Made by a program: the position numbers and the translations under genes. DNA of 64,000 nucleotides from Hymenobacter sp. YC55 (GTDB lineage: Bacteria; Bacteroidota; Bacteroidia; Cytophagales; Hymenobacteraceae). The notes under the pieces are model-generated. The model was not told the origin of the DNA and did no database searches. It saw only the letters and a list, made by a program, of their open reading frames with translations. The DNA is taken from assembly GCF_029433095.1 (NCBI RefSeq), contig NZ_JARNTX010000001.1:620001-684000 (forward strand), written 5' to 3'. This document shows, one piece after another, positions 9,040 through 16,988 of the stretch; position 1 is the first letter of the stretch; each line of letters begins with the position of its first letter.

Positions 9040-10053
9040 TTACCGCTTCTGAAGATACAACAAGGTTGACTGATTGGAAGGGCCATACTTGTCGTTGATC
9101 AGAAAATAGCCACCTCGGTAAGCAGCTAGTCCCTCCCAGTTGTAGGTCATATACTCTTTGGGCAACTCGAATAAGGGCTTCCAACTGATTTTGTTGCCTT
9201 TGTAGTGCACGCTGATAAGTCGGCAGTAGTTCTGGTAGCCGCTATCCTCCCGGATGAGCCGCGTGTTCGGGTCGTTGGCGGGGGTGCGGTACACGCTGTC
9301 GTCGGCGCCACTAAAGAAGTAGTTGATAGCAGTAAAGCGGTTTTTGCCTTCTTGCACCATGTCTGTTACGCGGAAAGGCAGACGCGCCATTGGTACATAC
9401 TTCGGAATGTCGGGCGTAGCGGCAGCATCGGGGAGGGTGAGGGCGTAGTTGTCGTGCGTGAAGTAGTTGTATTCATAGAGCAACAGCAGGCTTTTGCGGT
9501 AGCTTGCCATAGCTTCAAAGCCCGCATTGTAGATGTGCGTGCCGTTGGTGAGGGTAGGTTTGGCTACTGCCACCAGATAGCGCACGTCTAGGGTGATGGT
9601 GGCCTGCGCATCGTCAATCGAGCCCTTAACCACGTAGCAGTAAGGCGAAAGTGTGGCCGTTTCAATCGAGAAATACACCACGTTGTCCAGCATGGTCAGA
9701 GCTTCCAGCCCTTCGTAGTGTTGGCCCGCGCTGTCTATCCGGGTCTTAAGCTTATCGAGGTTTTGGATAACGTATTTCTTATACGTCAGCTCCGCCGACT
9801 TCTGGGCCAACTGGCCGTAGATGCTAGCCAGGTCCAAGGCGTATACTTTGGCCTCAGCCTGCTCCTGCAAGCGGCTCTCGGCGAGCAGTAGCAACTGATT
9901 TCTATGGAGATATAACCCCGAAAACTGATTGTTGCGGTCGGCTATTTCCTTCGGTAAGCTGAGGGTACGAACGGTAAAGGGCGACTTTTGAGCAGTGGTT
10001 GCGCTGGTGTGTAGCAGCAGAACCAGGAGAAGCAGGTGTGGAAAGCGTAACAT
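9040..10053 (-). CDS. Secreted protein of unknown function (possible esterase-like/propeller repeats)
   Basis: The 337-residue product begins with a strong signal peptide (PHLLLLVLLLHTSATTAQ, cleavage after about residue 21). The mature part repeatedly shows strand-turn patterns such as GLYLHRNQLLLLAESR, LEALTMLDNVVYFSIE, GFEAMASYRKSLLLLYEY and NWEGLAAYRGGYFLINDK. These look like blades of a beta-propeller similar to esterase-like Phytase_like or SdiA-regulated domains, but this is inference from pattern only. No catalytic residue can be named. It is read in the same direction as the exported hydrolase downstream. Confidence 0.6.
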   Translation of the reverse strand: MLRFPHLLLLVLLLHTSATTAQKSPFTVRTLSLPKEIADRNNQFSGLYLHRNQLLLLAESRLQEQAEAKVYALDLASIYGQLAQKSAELTYKKYVIQNLDKLKTRIDSAGQHYEGLEALTMLDNVVYFSIETATLSPYCYVVKGSIDDAQATITLDVRYLVAVAKPTLTNGTHIYNAGFEAMASYRKSLLLLYEYNYFTHDNYALTLPDAAATPDIPKYVPMARLPFRVTDMVQEGKNRFTAINYFFSGADDSVYRTPANDPNTRLIREDSGYQNYCRLISVHYKGNKISWKPLFELPKEYMTYNWEGLAAYRGGYFLINDKYGPSNQSTLLYLQKR

Positions 10054-10267
10054 CTAGTAGCAAGAAGAGTACAGGCCGAATCGGACAACGAGGCAGCCTG
10101 CAAAGTTCGCTATGGATGGATGAAGCTAGCTATAGAAAATATGAAGAACGGTGGGAATAGGAGTCCGCTCGTGCAGCAAATGAGGTATAACTTCATCGTC
10201 GTTGCTAGTCACGAATTATGCTACGTTAGACTGGCGCCAGTGTGGCAAAATCTAGCATCTGACGCCG

Positions 10268-10780
10268 CTATATCCAGATGACTGGATTATTTGTTTCTAA
10301 AGATGCAGTTAGCACTCTACGCAGCGCATCCAGGATGTAAGCGTGACGGATACCAACTTGCACCAATTTGGTTGACTCAAATGCCATTATGTATTCCATT
10401 GAAAGAGCATTAATTTCCTGCAGCGCTGTAGCGGCGTGCTCGATTGGCAAAGCACCACTGTTGGCAACAGGTAAGTATTGATTCAACGCTTGAAAGCGGC
10501 GTGGGGCATTCAATTTAGCTAGAGTTGAACGGAAATTGGCCATACCAGATATGTTCTGGAGGTGTTCGTAAGCGTAATGCATATCCGGATGTATGCAAGC
10601 CTTCATTTGCCATGAATCAAACTCTAAGTACCACGCTAAGCGTGTAGTCTTAGTTAAGCCAAGTTCATCAAGATTGATATATACACCTTCCTCATCTACC
10701 TGCACATATTCCTTGTGTGGTGGCTCTGTTGTAAGACCATCCCGGTAGCAGTTGCATCTAACAATAGCTGCGTATCCCAT
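10268..10780 (-). CDS. Hypothetical protein, unrecognised
   Basis: A 170-residue soluble protein with no signal peptide or membrane segment. The start MGYAAIVRCNCYRDGLTTEPP includes two Cys residues, followed by a short strand-rich part (VDEEGVYINLDELG) and a predominantly helical remainder. It is less GC-rich than the ABC transporter gene just upstream on the same strand, and no family is recognised; the composition suggests an accessory gene. The Met at 10780 is the only good start and lies 30 bp downstream of the transporter stop, so it may be co-transcribed with it. Confidence 0.55.
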   Translation of the reverse strand: MGYAAIVRCNCYRDGLTTEPPHKEYVQVDEEGVYINLDELGLTKTTRLAWYLEFDSWQMKACIHPDMHYAYEHLQNISGMANFRSTLAKLNAPRRFQALNQYLPVANSGALPIEHAATALQEINALSMEYIMAFESTKLVQVGIRHAYILDALRRVLTASLETNNPVIWI

Positions 10781-10809
10781 AGTGCATCAGTTAAGCCACG
10801 AAAATTACT

Positions 10810-12621
10810 TCACGCCGCCGTATCGCCTACCTCGTCTTCATCATCCACCAGCACGCGGGCTAGTTTCTCGATGTTGAGGCTGCGAGCAGAGGCGTCGAAA
10901 ATTTCGCGGTAGGTGCCGCGCTGGTCGTAGAGCTGCTCGTGGGTGCCGCTTTCCACCATGCGCCCTTCCTTCATGACGTAGATGCAGTCGGAATCCACGA
11001 TTTGGGCTAGGCTGTGGGAGATGATGATGACGGTGCGTCCCTGCTTGATGGCGTCGAGCGAGTTCTTGATTTGCTCGGTGGCAATAGCGTCGAGGGAGGC
11101 GGTAGGCTCGTCGAGGAAGATGATGGGCGGATTTTTGAGGAACAGCCGCGCAATGGCAATACGCTGCTGCTGCCCACCCGAAAGCTGCTGCGCATCGGAT
11201 TCGTACTGCTTGGGTAACTGCATGATCTGCTCGTGTAAGTAAGCTTGCTTGGCAGCGTGCTGCACTTGCTCGAAGCTGGCATTCATCAGGCCGTAGCGGA
11301 TATTCTCCTCGATAGTGCCTTTGAAGATGTGGTTTTTCTGGAGCACCAGCCCAATTTGCTGGCGTAGGGTGTGGGTGTCGTAGTCGGCTAGGGGCTTGCC
11401 GTCGAGCAGCATTTTGCCACGGTCGGGGGCGTAGAACTTGCAGAGCAGGTTGATGATGGTGCTCTTGCCCGCCCCGCTCAGACCCACCAAGGCAGTGGTT
11501 TTGCCGGCTTCAATGGTTAGGCACACGTCGTGCAGCGCCTGGGTGCCGCTAGGGTAGGTAAAGTCGACGTTGCAGATGTCGAAGGTGCCGTGCAGGTGAG
11601 TGGGTTGCAGCGGGCCCGTGGGCTCCACGGCTTCTTTGGCATCGAGGATGTCGAAGAAGCCTTCAGAGTAAGTGAGGGCGTCGTTCATTTCATCATAAAT
11701 GCGGTGCAACTGCCGGATAGGTGCCGACACGTTGTTGAAGAGCAAGATGTGGAACATGATGGCCCCAATGGAAATCTGCCGGTCGAGCACCAGATAGGCC
11801 GTCAGGATAATGATGAGCACCACGCCCACCTGCTCGGTGAAGGTTTTGAGGCCGTCGAAGAGAAAGTTGGTTTTGCGGGTTTGGAGCTGAGCTTCCTGGA
11901 GGTTTTGCTGCGCCTGCGCTTGCTTCAGTTCCTCGTAGTCTTCGCGCACAAAGCTCTTGATGACCACCGCCGAGTCGATGAGGTTGACGAGGCCCTGGCT
12001 TTTGGCTTCGCGCAGGCCCCGTAAGGCCCGACGAGTGCCGTTCAGCTTGTCGGCCTGCCGGTAGCTGATCCAGAAGTACAGTGGCAGAATGCACACCGCT
12101 ACCAAACCCACGTACAAGTTGGCCGAAAACATAACGACCAGCGCCACAATGGCATTGGCAAACAGCGGCAGAATGTCGATAAAGAAGTTCTGCACTAGCT
12201 TCATGAGGCTTTCCACGCCCCGATCAATGCGGGTTTGGAGCTTGCCGGTCTGGTTGCCATTGTCGGAGTAGAAACCAAGCTGGTAGCTCAGAATCTTGCG
12301 CACCGCATCCTGCGAGAGGGTGCTCGACACGTTGATGCGGATTTTCTCGCCGTAGAACTTCTGCCCGAACTGGATGAAGGTGTTGATGATTTCCTTGCCC
12401 AGCAGCAGCCCACTTACCAGCAGCAGCAAGTTGGCCCCTTCTATAAGACCTTTGTTGGCGTTGAGTAGGCCCTGCACCGTATCCACCGTGTAGCGCAGCA
12501 CAAAGGGATTTACCTGCGCCGCCAACGACCCTACCAGCGTCAGCAGCAAGGTGCCAAGCACAAGAGGCCGGTAGGGCCGGACGTACGGGTAAAGGCGCTT
12601 GATAATTTCCCAGAGGCTCAT
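10810..12621 (-). CDS. ABC transporter, fused permease and ATP-binding protein (exporter type)
   Basis: A 603-residue half-transporter. Residues 1-320 form an ABC type I exporter membrane domain with six hydrophobic segments (first at about 20-42, VLGTLLLTLVGSL). Residues 340-600 form the nucleotide-binding domain with Walker A GLSGAGKST (near 382), Q-loop VLQKNH, signature LSGGQQQR (near 482), Walker B IIFLDEPTASLD (near 503) and switch His in IIISHS. Such proteins act as dimers that export lipids, peptides or drugs; the cargo is not determinable here. The C-terminal tail is acidic (DDEDEVGDTAA). No processing peptidase domain or periplasmic adaptor gene is nearby. Confidence 0.92.
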   Translation of the reverse strand: MSLWEIIKRLYPYVRPYRPLVLGTLLLTLVGSLAAQVNPFVLRYTVDTVQGLLNANKGLIEGANLLLLVSGLLLGKEIINTFIQFGQKFYGEKIRINVSSTLSQDAVRKILSYQLGFYSDNGNQTGKLQTRIDRGVESLMKLVQNFFIDILPLFANAIVALVVMFSANLYVGLVAVCILPLYFWISYRQADKLNGTRRALRGLREAKSQGLVNLIDSAVVIKSFVREDYEELKQAQAQQNLQEAQLQTRKTNFLFDGLKTFTEQVGVVLIIILTAYLVLDRQISIGAIMFHILLFNNVSAPIRQLHRIYDEMNDALTYSEGFFDILDAKEAVEPTGPLQPTHLHGTFDICNVDFTYPSGTQALHDVCLTIEAGKTTALVGLSGAGKSTIINLLCKFYAPDRGKMLLDGKPLADYDTHTLRQQIGLVLQKNHIFKGTIEENIRYGLMNASFEQVQHAAKQAYLHEQIMQLPKQYESDAQQLSGGQQQRIAIARLFLKNPPIIFLDEPTASLDAIATEQIKNSLDAIKQGRTVIIISHSLAQIVDSDCIYVMKEGRMVESGTHEQLYDQRGTYREIFDASARSLNIEKLARVLVDDEDEVGDTAA

Positions 12622-12732
12622 GCGTCGGTAGGGGCTAGGTAAGAGGTAGCCGGTTAGACGCGGGAGTACTGGACGAGGTTATCCTAAAAGAAGAGCTGCC
12701 TCCGAAAGCATAGGATAAGAGAGCTAGTCAAC

Positions 12733-13527
12733 TCAAATTTCCAGGAAAGCTTCAATGGCTTGCAGCGTTTCGCGGGGGGCGCTTACGTGCGGGCAATGTC
12801 CGTTGACCGGCAAAGTGATAAGAGTTGCTCCCGGAATGGCAGTTTTCAAATAGTCGCCTACTTCCGGTGGCGCAATAAGGTCTTGAGCGCACTGTACCAG
12901 CAAGCACGGAGTGTGCACATGCGGCAAATCCTGGCGGTTATCCGACAAGAAAGTAACGCGGGCAAACTGCTTGGCAATAGAAGGATCATTTTGGCAGAAA
13001 CTGTGAGCCAACTCAGCCGCCAGTGAAGGACGGTCAGGAGTGCCCATCAGAAATGGAGCAAAAGAGTCGGCCCAGCCTACATAGTCTTGCTCCATGTAGG
13101 ACAGCATGGCCTCAACATCCCCTCGCTCGAATCCACCATAGTAGTCGGATTGGTTGAAGTAGCAGGGAGAAGGGCATAGTAGTAGCAGTTGCTGAAACCG
13201 AGTGGGCTCTTCAATAGCGGCAAGCATCCCAATCATGGCACCCACCGAATGGCCTACCAACGTGACATCGGTAAGTTCTAGCTCCCTACAAATTGCAAGC
13301 ACATCCTGCGCATAGCCGTCCAGCGAAGCATACTTGGTGGGGTCATAAGCCGATACGTCGGATTGCCCCGCACCTATATGATCGAAAAGCACTAGGCGGA
13401 ATTGCTTGGAAAGAGGCGGTAAAATGTAGCGCCAAATGCTTTGGTCACACCCAAAGCCATTCACGAATAGGAGGGTCTGTTGCCCTTGACCTATTACTTG
13501 TACATTGTTTTTTTTGAGCACATTCAT
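12733..13527 (-). CDS. RsbQ-like alpha/beta hydrolase
   Basis: A 264-residue cytoplasmic hydrolase that closely follows Bacillus subtilis RsbQ and its plant D14/KAI2 relatives. It has the opening NNVQVIGQG, the GFGCDQSIW oxyanion segment, FDHIGAGQSD, LDGYAQDVL, the nucleophile in GHSVGA (Ser94), LCPSPCY, the acid in QCAQDLIAP (Asp216) and the His in GHCPHVS (His244). In Bacillus, RsbQ works with the PP2C phosphatase RsbP to activate the general stress sigma factor. No rsbP, sigma factor or anti-sigma factor gene is visible nearby, so the partner here is unknown. The start MNVLKKNN matches the family N-terminus. A 15-bp palindrome lies 42 bp upstream. Confidence 0.88.
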   Translation of the reverse strand: MNVLKKNNVQVIGQGQQTLLFVNGFGCDQSIWRYILPPLSKQFRLVLFDHIGAGQSDVSAYDPTKYASLDGYAQDVLAICRELELTDVTLVGHSVGAMIGMLAAIEEPTRFQQLLLLCPSPCYFNQSDYYGGFERGDVEAMLSYMEQDYVGWADSFAPFLMGTPDRPSLAAELAHSFCQNDPSIAKQFARVTFLSDNRQDLPHVHTPCLLVQCAQDLIAPPEVGDYLKTAIPGATLITLPVNGHCPHVSAPRETLQAIEAFLEI

Positions 13528-13568
13528 AGATAACGCTATAGCCTAGTAACACTGAATTTATTTTTTAG

Positions 13569-13583
13569 TGATATTCAATATCA
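13569..13583. promoter_or_regulatory. 15-bp palindrome upstream of the RsbQ-like gene
   Basis: TGATATTCAATATCA is a perfect inverted repeat with a one-base centre, 42 bp before the start codon in an AT-rich promoter region. Its size and position suit an operator for a dimeric repressor, but no regulator gene is adjacent. Confidence 0.35.
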
Positions 13584-13793
13584 ATTAATTTCAAAATAGG
13601 ACGGATTTCCCCTTTTTTCTCGCCTTTTCCGGCAGTTTTACCGTCCGTCGATTCAAAATGGGAGCGTTTTGGACAGCTTTGCTGAAGGTAACAAGCCGAT
13701 TTAGGCCGCTGTGAGGGAGTTCGACGGCAATGCTTCCAGTCAATACGGTTCAGGTATAGCGCAAGAATACCCGCAGCTGCTTTTACACATAAT

Positions 13794-13823
13794 GCCTGTA
13801 GCGCAACACGTGGCGCTACAGGC
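13794..13823 (-). terminator. 11-bp perfect hairpin downstream of the M20 peptidase gene
   Basis: GCCTGTAGCGC pairs with GCGCTACAGGC across an 8-base loop. It lies about 70 bp after the M20 stop codon. There is no strong T-tract, so termination is only likely. The rest of the gap 13528-13895 is AT-rich and shows no gene. Confidence 0.45.
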
Positions 13824-13895
13824 TAATCCATCTTAATAAGTAGGCTGAGAGCAGTGCATAGTAGCCGTATCACTCCATGCTACAACTGCTCTATT

Positions 13896-15182
13896 CTAGC
13901 GAGTAAGCCGGTAGATCATAAGGGCCGCACGCTGCACAAGCAAGGGAAACTCCTTGGTGTTGAGAGTTTCGCCGGGAGCGTGGGCACCTTTGCCCGAAGC
14001 CCCCAGCCCATCGAGGCAGTCCAGGTACTGCGCCACCAACGACACGTCGCCAGCGCCGCGGGAGCCTGGGTCGCCAGCGGTTACGGGGCCAAAGCCTAGG
14101 TCGCGGCTCACTTGATCAGCGAGTGCGGCTAATTTCTGGTTGCCGGGGGTGGGAGGCATTCCTGGCAGGTTGTCGGTGAAGGATATTTCGGCGCGGGTGT
14201 TCGGGAGGCTGCGCGCCACTATTTCGCGCATCTTCACCCGAGCGTCTTCCTTCTGCTTTTCGGTGAGAAACCGTAAGTCCCCAGCCACTGCTACTTCCGG
14301 CGAAATGATGTTGGTTTTGCCGGCTACCTCGCCATGCGCTTTGGCTGCCTCATACTTCACCTCTGAGCCACCCACAATCAAACCCGGATTGAACGTCAGG
14401 TACTGTTCCTGGCTTAGCTTCTCCCGGAACTCGTTCAGGATGCGGGCCGCCTCGAAAATAGCGCCGTAGCCCACATTTGGCTTGAAGATGGTAGACGAGT
14501 GGCCCGCCTGCCCATACGTTTTGAGTTGCCAGCTACTAGAGCCGCGCCGCGCCGTTGCCACCGAGTGCAACCCCGCCGCCGACTCAAAAGCCAGCGCCAC
14601 ATCCGATTCTTTCGCCTTGGCAATGAAGTCGGCGCGGCTGGCTTCGCCTTCTCCTTTGCGCTCTTCGTCGCCGGTGAAATAGGCCGTGATGGTGGTGTTG
14701 TCGAGCAGGCCGTTTTGCTGCAAGGCCTGCAAAGCCGCTAGAATTACTACGTCGCCGCCTTTCATGTCGTTGAGACCTTGGCCGGTAGCGGTCGAGTCGT
14801 TGAGCTGCGTGTATTTGGTGAAGGGCATGTCCAATTCAAATACTGTGTCGAGGTGCCCGATCAGGAAAAGCTTCTTGCCTTTTTTGCCTTTGCGCTGCGC
14901 CACCAAATGGCCTGCTCGTTGCATAGCCGGGGGCATGGCTACCCATTCGGTTTTAAAGCCGATAGCATCAAACTCTTTGCGCAGTATAGCTCCCACCTCT
15001 TGCACGCCTTTCTGGTTCAGGGTGCCGCTGTTGATGTTGACGAGTTGCACCAGCAGCTTCTCACTCTGCGGCATATTCTGCTTGACGGAGGCAATTATCT
15101 TTTGCTCGGTGGCGGTCAGCTTCTGGGCATTGGCAGCAATGCTGCACGCCAGCGCGCAAGCAAGGGTAAGTTGTTTTCTCAT
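13896..15182 (-). CDS. Exported M20 family peptidase (glutamate carboxypeptidase-like)
   Basis: A 428-residue zinc peptidase of the M20A type (related to carboxypeptidase G2) with a signal peptide (KQLTLACALACSIAANAQ). Metal and catalytic residues are in place: the HLDTV His/Asp pair (near 107), the bridging Asp in GLNDMKGG (near 139) and the EE pair in TGDEERKGEGE (near 171). A dimerisation domain follows, with GHSS and the late RGAGDVS motif. It should remove C-terminal residues from peptides in the periplasm. The frame extends 49 codons upstream, but that stretch is not signal-peptide-like and overlaps the SusD terminator, so Met 15182 is preferred. It lies downstream of the SusC/SusD pair, behind a terminator. 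Confidence 0.87.
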   Translation of the reverse strand: MRKQLTLACALACSIAANAQKLTATEQKIIASVKQNMPQSEKLLVQLVNINSGTLNQKGVQEVGAILRKEFDAIGFKTEWVAMPPAMQRAGHLVAQRKGKKGKKLFLIGHLDTVFELDMPFTKYTQLNDSTATGQGLNDMKGGDVVILAALQALQQNGLLDNTTITAYFTGDEERKGEGEASRADFIAKAKESDVALAFESAAGLHSVATARRGSSSWQLKTYGQAGHSSTIFKPNVGYGAIFEAARILNEFREKLSQEQYLTFNPGLIVGGSEVKYEAAKAHGEVAGKTNIISPEVAVAGDLRFLTEKQKEDARVKMREIVARSLPNTRAEISFTDNLPGMPPTPGNQKLAALADQVSRDLGFGPVTAGDPGSRGAGDVSLVAQYLDCLDGLGASGKGAHAPGETLNTKEFPLLVQRAALMIYRLTR

Positions 15183-15301
15183 AGAATAAGGTAGAACAGC
15201 TTTCAAGAAAAAACATACAGGAATGGCCTGGCTGCTGCTAACTAGGTATAATAGATAGCGCCTGCAGCGCAGTACATATGAGATGACGCCTACTATAGGT
15301 A

Positions 15302-15344
15302 GCATAAAAAAGGGGGTTGAACAATTCAACCCCCTTTTTTATGC
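15302..15344 (-). terminator. Intrinsic terminator of the SusC/SusD operon
   Basis: A 20-bp perfect stem with a 3-base loop (GGGGGTTGAA arm, centred on 15323), flanked by A6/T6 runs. It lies 15 bp beyond the SusD stop codon. Confidence 0.9.
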
Positions 15345-15358
15345 CTAGACCTTATCAG

Positions 15359-16981
15359 TTAGTCCATTACATCCCAGAAAATCTTGGAAGTGAACTGATT
15401 TACATCAGTAGGAATATTCGAGAAGTTTGTGCTGATTTCTGTTTGTGGATATAGCAGCCGAACTGGCAGCTTATCAGCTCTTGGCGAAGTGGATTGCAAC
15501 GAAGCCGGAAACTTAGGGAAAGCAGTTCTTCTGTACTCATTCCAAGCCTCAATGCCAGTGACCGAGTTCATTGCCAGATACTTCTGGTAGATAATCTTCT
15601 CCAGCTTGCTTACCGGACGAGTTGGGCTGCTTGCTGGAGCTCCCAACGTAGTAGTAGTGGTAGCTGCATCCCAATCCACTAAGCCATTGGTGGTATTTGC
15701 CGCCAGGTATTTCGCGTAGTCAGCAGCCGCGTTGGCCGATACGTTGCTGGTAGTGCCTGCGCGGCTAGGAGCCGGCGCGTAGAAATACACAAACGAAGTG
15801 CGGATACCGTTGTTATAATCGGTTTTTGCGGCGGCATCACCACCGGCTAGGAAGCCTCTGGATTTAGCTTCTGCCTGTAAGAAATAGCTCTCCGCAGCGA
15901 GCATGAGCGGCGTGGGAGCATCGTACCCTTTTAGAATGCCACCGTAATCTTTCCAGCGAGATATCTGGGTGCTACCAGGCAGTGGGTTTGGGTCGCCTAA
16001 GACTACCCCTTTGTATTTGCCGCTGAAAGCGCCAGCCGATGCTAGTACGTAGAGTTGTGATACCCGAGGGTCATTGTTCTTATCGTACTGATCAATGACG
16101 TATTGCGTACCAGCCTGATAGTTGCTCTGGGCAATACGCGCACCTGCAGGGTTGGCACGGTAGGAGTTCCAGAAAGGATTCTGCTTGCCAGCCGTCTGCA
16201 AATAGCCTGGTTGCACTAATACATCGGCAGTAACAAAGCCATCAGCCGACCGTAATTTGGTCATTTCAGTTTGCACGTACCCACTCAGGCTCGGAACGAA
16301 CGATTGACGCAGCAGCATCCGGAGTTTAAGCGTGTTGGCAAACCGAATCCAGTTAGCCATCGTACCCCCGAACACAATGTCTTCGGGTCCTACGGCTACG
16401 GCTGCGGTGTTAGCTTGCTCGGTTTTGATGGCAGCTACGGCTTCGTCGAGCTTTACCACTAAGTCTTTGTAGATGTCTTCCGCCTTGTCGTATTGCGGGG
16501 CAAGGACAGGTGCCGTTGCATCAGCCTGTAATGACTGAGAATACGGGATGTCGCCGTACTGATCAACCAGCAGTTGATAGTTCAACGCCTTCATGATTTT
16601 GGCAATCGACGAGATATAAACCAACCCCTGAGCGGCACCATTCTTCTCGATGTTGTCGTAATCCTTGAGGTTGTCGTACACAGATCCCCAAAGCCCTTGC
16701 TGGTAGGTGCTGCTGTAGGTGTAAGTGCGTTCTGCGTTGTAGCCGTTTACCGTACCCGTTTTGCCCCAATAACCGGCGGTCCAGCTGCCATATGTATTCA
16801 ACGTGAGGCCATAGTTGTCGGCAGTCACTTTTAGTGCTTGCGCCAATATGGCGTTGGGCGTCGCTGACTCGAGGGTTAAGCTGTTAGGGTTCTCGTTGAT
16901 ATCGAAAAAGTCGTCGCTGCAGCCGGTCATCGCGGAGACGAGCGCTAGAGCCACCAAAAACTTACTTGTATTTTTCATCAC
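15359..16981 (-). CDS. SusD/RagB family nutrient-binding outer-membrane lipoprotein
   Basis: A 540-residue lipoprotein with a signal peptide and lipobox SAMTGC (Cys21), followed by the SDDFFDINENPN start typical of SusD proteins. The body is helical, with TPR-like N-terminal helices (ILAQALK, LWGSVYDNLKDYDNIEK) and the family's AYFLQAEAK motif near residue 360. The C-terminal part has the conserved phrases KIIYQKYLAMN and GIEAWNEYRRT. SusD proteins cap the SusC pore on the cell surface and bind the incoming ligand. The gene follows susC with a 7-bp gap, so the two are translated from one transcript, ended by the strong terminator just after this gene. Confidence 0.93.
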   Translation of the reverse strand: MMKNTSKFLVALALVSAMTGCSDDFFDINENPNSLTLESATPNAILAQALKVTADNYGLTLNTYGSWTAGYWGKTGTVNGYNAERTYTYSSTYQQGLWGSVYDNLKDYDNIEKNGAAQGLVYISSIAKIMKALNYQLLVDQYGDIPYSQSLQADATAPVLAPQYDKAEDIYKDLVVKLDEAVAAIKTEQANTAAVAVGPEDIVFGGTMANWIRFANTLKLRMLLRQSFVPSLSGYVQTEMTKLRSADGFVTADVLVQPGYLQTAGKQNPFWNSYRANPAGARIAQSNYQAGTQYVIDQYDKNNDPRVSQLYVLASAGAFSGKYKGVVLGDPNPLPGSTQISRWKDYGGILKGYDAPTPLMLAAESYFLQAEAKSRGFLAGGDAAAKTDYNNGIRTSFVYFYAPAPSRAGTTSNVSANAAADYAKYLAANTTNGLVDWDAATTTTTLGAPASSPTRPVSKLEKIIYQKYLAMNSVTGIEAWNEYRRTAFPKFPASLQSTSPRADKLPVRLLYPQTEISTNFSNIPTDVNQFTSKIFWDVMD

Positions 16982-16988
16982 TATTAAA

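Noticed and set aside
15183..15329. 49-codon N-terminal extension of the M20 peptidase
   Set aside because: It would run through the SusD terminator and place a non-signal sequence before a clear signal peptide starting at 15182.
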